From contig MU130378.1 of NCBI GenBank assembly GCA_015039465.1, positions 2,050,570 through 2,114,569 of the forward strand: a stretch of DNA of 64,000 bases, read 5' to 3'. The position numbers and the translations under genes are program-made. Below are positions 33,090-42,979 of the stretch, piece after piece. The notes under the pieces were generated by a model. That model searched no databases, had not been told where the DNA came from, and saw only the letters and a list, made by a program, of their open reading frames with translations. Each line of letters starts with the position of its first letter. The stretch's first letter is position 1. This stretch comes from Phlegmacium glaucopus (lineage: Eukaryota > Basidiomycota > Agaricomycetes > Agaricales > Cortinariaceae).

Positions 33090-33591
33090 GTTGTGGTGGT
33101 GAAGAAGGAAAGGAGCGAACAGTTACAGGAGAGGACGGGCACGGTACAAGGCCCGCTGCCCGGGCAGTTTTGGGGTCCTGTCGCTTCTGTAACAAACATG
33201 GCCAATATGACATTTTCAAATTTTTGTGATTCCGTATAACTCTGAAAAGAGCTGTAAATAATAAAAGAAATTGCAACTGAAATATAAAGTATAAATATAA
33301 AGTGCTATGTTCTGCTCCTGGAAGGTCCTGCATTCTTGGGGTGAATAATCCATGGCTGGTGTGCTGACTGATAGTGGGAACGTGATGACAAAGAAATAGT
33401 GGTAGTGGTGAAGAAGTGGTAATGGGTTGGAGTATAGACGGAGGAGCTGGAATGACATGGAAAGGTCTCGGAGTTGAATGTAGGAAGAGTAGTTTGGGAT
33501 GTGAGGGAAAGCACTGTACAGAGTATGGACTACCAGAGGCAGCTCCAACGGAGCTGGACCGGAGTAATGTATGATGGAATGTAACAGGGTG

Positions 33592-35119
33592 CCATTTTCT
33601 TGGTTTTGTATTGCAGTTTAAGGTATTGTGACTCGAGCCACACCTTATCTCCTATTTTGAATGAGGTGAAACCTCGGGTAATGTGTTCAGTCATGACTTG
33701 TCATGTGAGTTCATGGGCTACGTTAGCTTCCTTCTGAGCTTCTTGGAGATTAAGGAGTTGTTCTTGGGTATCAGGGATGTTGGTTCTAGGAAATGCAGTG
33801 GGGATAGTGGTTGGGTTATAACCCATTTGGAGGAATAAGGGAGATTCTTTTTGTGTAGCATGAGGTTTGGTATTGTACAAGAATTCAAGGGTAGGGAGGT
33901 ATTGTCGCCATTGGTCAGGGTTGTTTGGGCAGAAGATGGATAGATAAGCTTTGATCTCTTGATTTGCTCATTTGGTAGCTCTGTCTGTCTGTGGGTGATG
34001 GGCTGTACTCATGACTAGGTTGATACCAAGGAGTCATCCTAGTTCCCAAAATACATGGGAAGCAAATTGAGGGCCGTGGTCAGAGATAGCTTTGTCTGGT
34101 AGTCCATATCTTTTGTAGAGTGAGTCAAGTAAAATGGAAGCAGTTCCATTTGCATCAATTGTTTTGTGGCATGGAGTTAGAATTACCCCCTTCGTAGACC
34201 CATGGTCGACCACAACCATGATAGAGTCAAAGCTGTCAGAGGGAGGGAGATCCGTGATGAAATCCATAGTGATCAAAGAGAAGGGGTGGAGCTGTTCGGA
34301 ACGAATGGGCTGTAGAGGCGGGGAAATAGGGTGTTGGTTTATCTTATGTTGATGACAGATGGCACAGCCATCAATGTAGTTTCAAATAAAAGTAGCCATC
34401 CCAGGCCACCAGTAGTCGCGTTGGACTAGATTTTGAGTAACAAGGTGTCTGGGGTGTCCAGCAGGAATAGAATTGTGATGTTTGTGAACAATTTCTTGGC
34501 AAAAATTCATATTATCAGGGACATAGCAGCGGTCTTTGTAGAAGACCAGGTCACCGTCAGTTTGCCAGTCACTAAGGGCAGAGCGCATAGGGAGGGGTCC
34601 ACCATGGAGGAGTGCCTGTAGAGCAGTTTTAACGACATCATCCATTTCCTTTGTAGAGGTTATAAGGTCTTTGAGTTCCATATCAATAGCGTTAACAAAG
34701 AGGTTGTCAGGGAGTAGGGTGCGGTCTTCATTATCATTTTCCATTCCAACAGTCATATCAGCATGGCAAGAGAGGGCATCAGATTGGACCATCTGAGCTC
34801 CTGGAATATGGGTAAGGTGAATGTCAAATTCAGATAAGAAGAGGCTCCAATGAGCCTGTTGTCTGTTGAGTTTTTGAGTGGTTTTGAAGTACGTCAAGTT
34901 CTTGTGATTGGAGCAGATAGTGACTGGGTGTGGATTTCCCATGAGGTAGTGTCGCCATTCCTTAAGTGCTCATATAATCACCAGTAGTTCTCAGTCGTAG
35001 ATTTTGTAATTTTGTTCTGTGTTATTAAATGATTTGGATAAATATCTGCAAGGATGCCAATCTCCATTGTTGTCTTGTTGTCATAGTACAGCTCCTGAAG
35101 CGTATTTAGAGGCGTCCAT
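33592..35119 (-). pseudogene. Gypsy RNase H and integrase, 5' piece
   Basis: Minus-strand fragments: MDASKYASGAVL, then DWHPCRYLSKSFNNTEQNYK, LKEWRHYLMG, the integrase zinc-binding region (VHKHHNSIPAGHPR), the core with [20 protein letters not shown] and SDHGPQF, and FLYNTKPHATQKESPLFLQM. Frame broken by TGA stops at arginine positions (about 35080, 34980, 34970, 33985, 33703) and small shifts. The upstream reverse transcriptase is missing at 35119. Confidence 0.82.
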
Positions 35120-36466
35120 TATCGCACACCAATACTGATTGGTAGCGTGAGAAGAAAGCTTAAAAGTTGCCATCATGAAAATAAGCGGACTTTGAATTCA
35201 CTTACCTATTTTGGAAGCAGCCCTGAATTGCGTTCCTGGTCGACAAATCATTCGTTCAACGTTATCACCCTCATCGCTCATCATACTCTCAATGTCTCAC
35301 ACTATGCTCTCCATTGTTTTCACTATTGACATGCTCCTAAGCATCTACCATCCATTTGTTCCTTGGTTAGTGATCCAACAAAGCAATCAATCTACTATTC
35401 GCATCGGTCATCGGCTCATGTTTGATCCTATCTTTGGTCCATCATTTCAAGAACGGCCCCTTTATGGACACATCAACTACATCTCCCATTATGTAAAAGG
35501 CTTTGTCATCATTCTTGTGGCTATGGACCCACAAGTCTTCCCCTCAGCCATCTATCTTGCCATCCCTTGCTCTTGGATTGCACTCAGTCCCCTATCCTTG
35601 ATTATCTACCTCTTATCTTATCATTCACTGCCAAAACCATCATTCACGCAGTACATGAAGCCTTCCCACCCTCTTTATGACAACTTAGGAAGTCCAGGAG
35701 GATCACAACTAAGCAGGAATTGCAGATGAATCAGCAGCAGAGGATTATTCTCGCAGTGTGTCAAGTGTTATCAAGGCTGTGCGACATGGGATCACAGGCA
35801 AGTAGTGTTTTCTCAGGAACAAGGCTGTGCCTTTCAAGTGTTGACTCAGGACCTTTCACATTTTTGACATGACCACACGCCTATGGAGTTGATATATTTT
35901 TGCTATTGGACTATGTACACTGCCTTCTCTTCTTTTCTCTCGCACTTTGACACTTTACAGATTTTTTTATTGTTCCTTCTTCTTTTCCATTGTTCTTTTC
36001 TTCTCGCAGCTGTCCTCTCTTTATCTTTCTTCCTTTGACAGCGCGTACTTCTTTCTTTTTATTGTTCTACATAGCCTCATCCTTAGGGTATAAATACTGC
36101 TCTTTTGTACCAGGATGGGTAGTTTATCTCAATTCATTCTTACTCCCCAACAGTCATCCTCTCAGTGGAATTCCAGTGAATTCCTTCCTCTAAGTTCGCT
36201 TTTTCAGTCCCTTACTGTCACTGTCCTCTACTGTCAACCACTATAGTCTTACTGAAGACTCTTTCTTACCCATCCTTATCCTCGTCCTCTACCTCATTCA
36301 TCTTCCAAGATCTTCATCCTCATCCTCCTCTACTCTCTTCTAACCAAGTGTGCTTACTAGTCTCTGGTTATACCTTCCCTAAACAAACACAGGGGGATAT
36401 TCTGACCTAAAGTCTGGTCCAGTTCCCTCTGGTTGGTGTTTTATAACAACACAAACAACAATTTAT
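35120..36466. repeat. Repeat A: 1.35 kb unclassified repeat, LTR-like (inverted relative to repeat B)
   Basis: Starts TATCGCACACCAATACTGAT and ends CAACAATTTAT before ACCGC (36467-36471). It is the reverse complement of repeat B (45883-47237) over its whole length at high but imperfect identity. Contains a TATA-like GGGTATAAATACTG (about 36087), long pyrimidine tracts, and TGTGTCAAGTGTTATC near 35758. A 170-codon open stretch (from about 35211) is partly shared in B but shifted by an indel, so coding status is doubtful. It looks LTR-derived. The left flank is Gypsy, the right flank is the DIRS-like element. Confidence 0.6.
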
Positions 36467-37918
36467 ACCGCGACCAGCATATACAAAAGAAAGACCAAGA
36501 CAAAGGCAAGCATCAGTCCACAACTCGAAATCTGCATCTCTATCATTCCAGCAAGTAGCATCAACAAAGTGGACCCCAATTGCCTTTGGAATGACACTGA
36601 TCAGCCACTCAAAGTTTTGTACAACATCCGCATTGAGGCAGATACCAGCATTCATGAGGCTCTTGCCAGAAATTTTACAATAGAACTCAGAAAGAGCCGG
36701 ACAACCAAGGGGAAGGACATTGAATACCCAATTCAAATATCCACCTACTCAGAGCCAGTCCTGAAGGGATGGCCTGCGTCCTGGAGTGGCAAGGAAAGTA
36801 CAGATAGCAGTGATAATATCAGCAATCACATTGTCAGTGAGGGTTAGTGTTCCATGATTGATGTCAACATAGAAGCCGATGATCTTTAATTCTGCACCGA
36901 ATTCCTGCTTATTTTCCCTCCATGGACATCCAATCTCATCCCATAACATAAGAAGTCGAGCTTGTGGATGAGGCCATGAAACTCCCTTGTAAAGGATGAA
37001 GTCAGATGCTCGAGCCCATGAGAAGAAATTGTCCATAAAGTCGTGAAGGTCCTTGATGCCGAATTTCTTGATTCCAATCCAGCACATAAGACCTGAGACA
37101 GAACACCAGCAACAAGGAGAAGCTCGGTTTCCAAAGACCAAGCGATGCACAAGGCACCAAACACCTTCAACATCAATGACTTGTCTGAGTTGATAGATTG
37201 GATGGGCTGGAAGGTTTAGGAATGCTGATGATATGTCGGACTTCCATGTGACAAGAGGTTCATCGGGAAACCTTTGTTTGGCATTAAAAATCACTTGGCC
37301 AAAGGTTCACATATTGTCATAGTGAACTTTTGCTTCAGATCACGGAATACAGTCATTGAGACCGGAAGCAGTGTGATCGGTAATGACTTGAGCCTTCCCT
37401 TTCTGCCAGATGACAAAGATTGGAGAAATCTTCATCCCTGGGAGAAGAATATTGGACTCAAGAGGTTCAGACCATCGATGAGCTTGGATCTCATCATCAC
37501 GGAAGGATTGGATGGCGTCTATGTCAGTCTGCTCAGATGTGTAGTTTTGGATGGCATTGTCACAGTTGTCTTCCCAATTGCCTTCATCAAACGGCCAGAA
37601 ACCATAACATAAACTATTCATAACAGACTTGATGAAAGGTTGATTGGGATGGTCATAGAGCATTGATTCAAAATGATTAACATTAAAGGGAGTTTTGACA
37701 CATATGAAGTCATGTAGAGTATGCAAGGTGGATTGAATGCCTGGGTCGTTAAGGAGATGAGGAGGTGGTGAAGCAAGAGGGCTAGCTGTCTCGGTGGCTA
37801 AGGCTGAAGGAGATAAAAGAGGTGATAATGAGGATCTGTCCCAGACGAATCCTTGCTTGAATTGTGGGACCTCCGATATGAATTCACCAGCTTTCCGCTT
37901 AAGCTGATGAGTGCCCAT
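36467..37918 (-). pseudogene. DIRS-like reverse transcriptase/RNase H
   Basis: Frames at 37918-37340, 37294-36749 and 36736-36467 join as one protein. Motifs: KGKAQVITDHTASGLNDCIP, WKSDISSAFLNLPAHPIYQL, RLVFGNRASP, the catalytic box as FMDNFF (usually YMDDFF, so the second Asp is lost), QEFGAELKIIGFYVDIN, and an RNase H-like tail with LWTDACL. TGA stops at 37340-37342, near 37310 and 36749-36751 fall at expected Arg. The C-terminus is cut by repeat A after AGRG. Confidence 0.75.
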
Positions 37919-38230
37919 GGATTGAGCTTCATGGGCTTTACGACTGGCCGCCTTGAGTTGTTGTCGGTTGAGAGCTGAGAGGCATTCACTCCTATCCTTG
38001 GCTCAATGAGGCCCACTGCATTCACTGCACTCGTTGTGCCGACAGCCAAAACGGCATGTATCACCCTCACAGCTACCCAAGTTCCAGTTTTGACATATTG
38101 TATCAGAGCACTTATGTGGCCCCTCGTAAGTGACCATGGTTTGTTTCTTACTTGATGAGGAAGATGAGGCCAATGCAACATGGGGCGAGCCGAGAAGTTG
38201 AGAGAGCAAAGGGAATGTAAGGGTGTCCTT

Positions 38231-38816
38231 AGGTAATGAGAGGGCGGACGAGGAAGCAAAGAGGGCAGCAGTGGGCTCGACAGCACCCTTAGAGCACCTC
38301 CCACATGTGTTAAGGTCACCACTCCCACATAGCGCAGGAATAATGAAGACGCAGTATATGTTCCAGCTGAAGGAGGCCTGGAAGGAGAAATGGGCCCTTT
38401 CACCACGAAGAGCGCGCCTCAATGTCATCGACCCGGATTTCCCTTACAACAAATTCAGAAAAACGCAGGAGTCGCTTACTCGTTCGCAGAGCAGCCTGAT
38501 CGCTCAGATCCGAACCAACCATTTCCCTTTGAACGCATATCTACACAAAATAGGTAAACTAGATTCGAAATGGTGCGAGTCCTGTCGGAGACTGCGCTTC
38601 ATCGAGGTTGCGGAAACGGTCACCCACTTCCTGTTCGAATGCCCGTCTTTTAATTATGAAAGAGAGGAACTGGATCGACTGCTGGGAGTCCGCTCTAGGA
38701 ATCTGAGAGCTATCCTCCTGAAAACAGGCTATATAAAGGAACTGCTACGCTATATCGGTCGCACAGGGCGGCTAAAGAACTTAGGTGAAGTACTTCCATA
38801 TGGGAACCTCCAGTAG
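38231..38816 (+). pseudogene. LINE pol C-terminal fragment (RNase H end and zinc-knuckle region)
   Basis: No start codon of its own is expected; the coding part is the truncated tail of ORF2. The typical series is WKEKWALSPRRARL, SLTRSQSSLIAQIRTNHFPL, NAYLHKIGK and the C/H cluster. Endonuclease and reverse transcriptase are missing. Confidence 0.8.
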
Positions 38817-39350
38817 CCTCTCGAAGAATAGACAACGCGCCTGACTTCCAACTTCTTTTCCCCCTTTTAATTTAGTATCTATCGTTAAAATCAATCCTCA
38901 ATCAAGGGACAAGAACAAGACCGACTACGTGTTTATACACCTTCCTCTAAAAACAAAAAACCCAAAAACAAAGTCTCATCCACCCGCTTCACGACAGGCA
39001 ATCATTTTATCCCCTTAGCATGTTCTACCTCGTCGTACCTACTGCACCAGCAGTCGGGTACTTAAAAGATAAGAGGGCTTCCTGCCCACCATGACTCAGT
39101 TAAACGATACGAAGGCTAAAACAAACAGCTGCTAGCCCCACCACGTCACACCAGGCTCCCATAAATGGCGTTCCCTTGCCAGGCTAATTTCAGGGGATAG
39201 GAATCGCTTAGGGTGTGCCCCATTAGTGCTTTGGGAGATGGGGGGAAAGGGGAAGGGCATTAGGGGCCTGGTAGTATTAGTTCATCTAAGTTTGTAACGT
39301 CTGCATGGGGCCACATCCTATAGACTTAAATTGACACCAAAAAAAAAAAA
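38231..39350 (+). mobile_element. 5'-truncated LINE with poly(A), target duplication (AA)GGGTGTCCTT
   Basis: Only the 3' end of a non-LTR retrotransposon: the open frame opens inside RNase H at GNERADEEAKRAAVG, then the C-terminal region with SKWCESCRRL...HFLFECPSFN (a CCHC-type pattern), stop at 38816, a 530 bp 3' UTR and a poly(A) run at about 39339-39352. GGGTGTCCTT occurs at 38221-38230 and again at 39353-39362. Removing the LINE joins SSKD to TLTFPLLSQLLG of the host gag-like frame. Inserted in the opposite orientation to its host. Confidence 0.88.
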
Positions 39351-39353
39351 AAG

Positions 39354-40560
39354 GGTGTCCTTGCTGCTGTCAAGGCGATAAGGCTGGCAAGTGTAGCACT
39401 CACAAGAGTCACAGTCATACCTGATGGCAGGAAGAGGCGACAAAGTAGCACAAAACATGTTGACAATGATTTCATGGTAGGAGGTGAGTTCTGCTTTCCG
39501 GTGAGGGTAGAAAAGTAATACTGCCTCAACCCAAGCATCATATAAATGCATCCACTCTGCTTCAGAGATGATAGTGCACCTCAAAGAGATAGAATTATTT
39601 TTGAGAAGGGTGAATTTATTGGTTGAGGTCCTTTGTTACGATTTCATACATGCTGCGTATGCACCTTTTTCATTTATTTTACTTTATCACACATGCACAC
39701 TCCATGTTACATTCATCGTCATGTGGTTACAGTTCTCTTTTCATACTAGGGGTCAACTTCATTGACTGACACCTTGCTGAGCTACCGAGCAGATTCAATG
39801 TTGATACCTTAGTGTTCCACGCATAATCAACACTCAGATGCATTTGTTTGTTTGGAAAAGATGGATTTTGAAAATACATTAATATTAAAGTGATACATAA
39901 AAATACATGAGATCAAGTTATCAGTGAATGTGACCATGAAACAATGGGGTTCTTTCTCTGAGATTGTGAGTAAAACCCGAGGAACTAATTGTTCTGTTTT
40001 TTCTTCTTTTTAACCAGACTATCAGAGACCACTGATTCACCTTCAGTAGCCGTAGGGTCTTTGTCTTCATCAATTACCCTTTTCTTGCTGTCCACCTTTG
40101 ACAATGGCTGGGCCATGGGCTCTTCTCGTTTTGAATGACTTGTTCACGCGTTAACATCAACGTTGTTGCCTATGTTAGTTGCTGATTTGAAAATTAAGAT
40201 TGAAGTGTGTGTCATGAGCTAATTTATTTACCTGAGTGGAAAGCATTTACTGCATTCATCTGATTTTTTTTTTGGTTGGTGACTGGGGGAGGACTGTTGG
40301 ACCTTTTAGCAGGAGACTTTTGTAAGGCGACCGCTTGCATTTGGTGGTGGGTTTGAGAACCTTGATCTGGGTGGTGATTGCAGTGAAAGTGTTGCTAGCA
40401 ATGTTGTTTGTCTTCTTGTCCTTGATAGCGTAGTGTTTCAGTTGGAAGTAAACAAGTACGAGGGATCCACTGAGGGATGGCTCAAGGTCATGTACTTGGA
40501 TGAACTTTCCTGTGGCATCAAATGCAGGTAAATGAGCCACTCACCATTTGGGGATGATGG
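39354..40560 (-). pseudogene. DIRS-type gag-like protein, upstream pieces
   Basis: Pieces at 39584-39363 (SEAEWMHLYDAWVEAVLLFY, YHEIIVNMFCATLSPLPAIR) and about 40560-40256 (MAHLPAFDATGKFIQVHDLE, SLVLVYFQLKHYAIKDKKTN). The intervening 39600-40250 holds no clear frame. The same gene type recurs at the right edge of the window. Confidence 0.55.
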
Positions 40561-41202
40561 CTTTAAAGGTGTCTTTGAAATTGTCAAGGAATGCACGTAA
40601 TGAATGAGAATTAAATCAATTCCTCATTATTCCAGACATGATACAAAAATCAGTTTCTGTTTTACATTACATTCAATTGAAGTCCATTCTCTTGTCCTTA
40701 CACCATTATACAAAGAACGCTAGAGGCAATGAATGGAGAACGAAGGTGACTGTCGACTTTTATGTTCTGTTCACGATGGATCTTTACTTGGATTTGAAGG
40801 GACGACATACATCATTGGACATTTATAGATGGTGTTTGTGTAGATGACGAGCTGAGAGATGTCGACATCAGTAACATCCGAGCGATATGCAATGAACAAA
40901 GTAGAACTCAGTGGACGTCGATTGCCTCATGGGGAAGGTTATATCAATTCATCACCTTGTCAGATGAGCAAACCCAACAGGAGATGTGGCTGAAGGCTGT
41001 GTCATGTACTGTTCCGAATAGTAACATTAATATTTCTATAATTACAGTGTTGAGCACCTCCATGAAAGCACGACCATTTCATGAAGATGAACAAATGTTT
41101 CCTGCTTTGGGTTCAAGATTGTGTAGGCCTAAAAGGTAGTTTACATTGCGTATAAAAGAGATCGTTGACGAAATATTGTTGGTGGCGATTGGAATAGGAA
41201 AC
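40561..41202. other. Unassigned sequence between the DIRS-like element and Helitron coding region
   Basis: Short plus-strand open stretches (for example 40957-41139) may be decayed Helitron 5' sequence, but no motif supports this. The Helitron's left end was not located. Confidence 0.35.
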
Positions 41203-41509
41203 TGTCAGGGGACACCTATTGTGTCCGCCTCTATGCTTGCTTAGTATGTACTTACTTTCACTCATCTCTACAATCATATCCCATACCGCATCCCCTATCC
41301 TGCTCCTCGTGTTCTCCCTTCCATTGTAGTAGTAGTCGTCCCTTTGCTGTTGACATCTTAACAGATGTCAGTTTATATTTAGGTTATCTTTACCTCGTCC
41401 TATCTTCTATTACATCCTAGCTGTATATAGTCAAATTGGCTCCCACACCTGTAGTATATAGACCACCTTTGTATTCAACTTGGTTCCCAGGTTCTATCGT
41501 CCCCTAACA
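41203..41509. mobile_element. Solo LTR, 307 bp, target duplication GAAAC
   Basis: Starts TGTCAGGGGACACC, ends CGTCCCCTAACA; flanked by GAAAC at 41198-41202 and 41510-41514. The ends form a short inverted repeat (TGTCAGGGGAC / GTCCCCTAACA). TATA-like TGTATATAG near 41421. Confidence 0.88.
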
Positions 41510-41597
41510 GAAACGAAGTATCGACAATACACTGTCTTTTTTTGATGGCGAAAACATTCACAAAGTCTTTCACCAATATTCGATTGCAAATCTTAAG

Positions 41598-42830
41598 ATG
41601 GTTTGTGAGAAATACGTCCACGTTTCAGGAGTCACAACACGCACGGGAATATATATAGTTATAGGACAGGCAATGTCTTCAATCCAACAACAAATTTGTG
41701 AAACCGTCGCCAATACCCTCCAGAAGGGAGAGGAGATCCACTCCTGTGTGGCCATGTCAGGTGAAGTTGATGACACCGGTAATCATCGAACGGGAGGACC
41801 GATGGTTGAAGCAAGTGAATTAGGGGATGGCAATCAGTTACAGCGAAGCATTGAAGCATTATGCGAAAACAGTTTTATGAAGACCCCTTTAAAACAGGTA
41901 GTGGATGCCACGATAATGGAATTTATTGATCAGACAAGCAATGCAGCACTGGCCATTGGCGTTTGTGCAGTATGTGCTCGTGAAACGGCCGCGATGGAGT
42001 TAACCCCACTATGTCTTGAATCTATACCCAACTCTCATCGTCTAACACCGGTCGATGGTCATCCTCATCATGAGATGTTCAATGGAATGCTGCTCCATCC
42101 GGCAGGAGTGGCAGATTATGGTAGGGGGGATGTGTGTGTAGAGTGTCTCAGGGCTCTTAAGTCAGACAAAGTTCCAACATTTGCTCTTGTGAATGGATTG
42201 TGGATAGGGCCCGTCCCTCACGAATTGGCATATTTGACACTTCCCGAACGAATTCTCATTGCAAAATATTTCCCTGCAGCATACATCATAAAACTTTTTG
42301 CCAAAAAAAAAGGTGCACATTGCTGGGATAAGCGTCAGATGTATAGCCGGTTGAGAGGGAATGTGTCGACGTACTGACTTGACCAGGCCCAGATCACATC
42401 TATGATTGATGGCACGGTTATGCCACAAGTGGTGAAAGTGCTTGCTGCGACAATAGGCATAACATTTGTTGGCCCAAAAAATATTCCCGAGAAATGTTTG
42501 CCGGATATGTTTAGAGTTCGGAGGACATGTGTAAAGAACATGTTGGAGTGGTTAAAGGAAAATAATCCCCTGTTCAAAAATATAATGATTTTGGCATCAA
42601 GACTCTCACAGTTGCCAGAGGATGATGTACCGTATGAGTTGATGGTGACAGCAAAGCACTCAATGGACATGAACATGCTATATAGTGAGCAAGAAGGATA
42701 TGTCCCAGCTCAGGATGCGAGCAATAAAGAAGATGAAGGTGGGTGCCAATTGCTTATTGAAGCCCCTATTCTGATTGAGGTTGGTGTAGACGTCGACATT
42801 GAGCTAAGTGAAGATGATGGTAAGAGGTGA
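41598..42830 (+). pseudogene. Helitron N-terminal region (DUF6570-like)
   Basis: Frame with CAVCARETAAMELTPLCLES, VCVECLRALKSDKVPTFALV, NGLWIGPVPHELAYLTLPER and YFPAAYIIKLFAKKKGA. The TGA at 42375-42377 stands where NVSTYR would continue, and the frame goes on with LDQAQ, MPQVVKVLAATIGITFVGPK, VRRTCVKNMLEWLKENNPL. This cysteine-bearing block precedes the Rep domain in fungal Helitrons. Then follows the assembly gap. Confidence 0.8.
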
Positions 42831-42879
42831 AACCATGTTCTTCAATAACATGATCAACTAACTTTGTTCGTTGGCTTTA

Positions 42880-42979
42880 NNNNNNNNNNNNNNNNNNNNN
42901 NNNNNNNNNNNNNNNNNNNNNNNNNNNNNNNNNNNNNNNNNNNNNNNNNNNNNNNNNNNNNNNNNNNNNNNNNNNNNNN
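42880..42979. other. Assembly gap of exactly 100 N
   Basis: One hundred undefined bases inside the Helitron. The round number suggests a placeholder of unknown true length. Confidence 0.99.

Larger units (their letters stand above)
30112..33254. mobile_element. Complete two-gene Tc1/IS630-type transposon with TA duplication
   Basis: Ends: CAGCTCTTTTCAGAG then (C/T)TATACGGAATC at 30112 and the matching inverted copy ending at 33254, about 35 bp each with few mismatches. TA duplications at 30110-30111 and 33255-33256. Carries a DDE transposase on the minus strand (32015-33089) and a second intact gene on the plus strand (30305-31909). The two genes converge, 105 bp apart. No stops or frameshifts are seen in either, in contrast with the surrounding elements. 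Confidence 0.85.
29359..33586. mobile_element. Solo LTR (598 bp without its own insertions), target duplication GGGTG
   Basis: Begins TGTTAAGTTCGTGAAC at 29359 and ends GGAATGTAACA at 33586, flanked by GGGTG at 29354-29358 and 33587-33591. Removing it restores the Gypsy integrase frame (KMAP then KxEGPFK). Ends TG...CA and a 5 bp duplication fit an LTR. Within it lie a MITE (29391-29873) and a Tc1/IS630-type element (30112-33254), both younger. Subtracting both with their TA duplications leaves 598 bp. It differs in sequence from the host element, so it comes from another retrotransposon family. Confidence 0.82.
28920..35119 (-). mobile_element. Decayed chromodomain Ty3/Gypsy retrotransposon, split by a nested insertion
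   Basis: Read on the minus strand the order is RNase H, integrase, integrase C-terminal domain, chromodomain. The part from 35119 to 33587 holds the start of RNase H (MDASKYASGAVL), NLTYFKTTQKLNRQQAHW, the integrase core and a GDKVWLESQYLKL box. The frame then breaks at 33586 and resumes at 29358 with EGPFKVIEVLSPLSYHLELP and the chromodomain PEYEVES...FLIKWKGYSTAENTWEP. Reverse transcriptase, protease and gag are absent; the sequence stops at the junction with repeat A. The 3' LTR was not identified. Many in-frame stops, all seen as TGA at arginine positions. Confidence 0.85.
36467..40560 (-). mobile_element. Decayed DIRS-like retroelement (gag-like zinc-finger protein and reverse transcriptase)
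   Basis: Minus-strand order: a gag-like region (WMAHLPAFDATGKFIQVHDL near 40540; EAEWMHLYDAWVEAVLLFYP near 39560), a cysteine/histidine cluster CQNWNLGSCEGDTCRFGCRH near 38070, then a reverse transcriptase. The LINE at 38231-39350 sits in the gag-like frame. The gag-like plus reverse-transcriptase pair resembles a family I recall as common in agaricomycetes and related to DIRS elements; no tyrosine recombinase was found here. Stops are TGA at arginine sites. Confidence 0.6.

Noticed and set aside
35211..35729. 172-codon open stretch in repeat A as a possible protein
   Set aside because: It opens with a non-ATG codon, and in repeat B an indel shifts the frame near its start. The two copies do not support one conserved protein.
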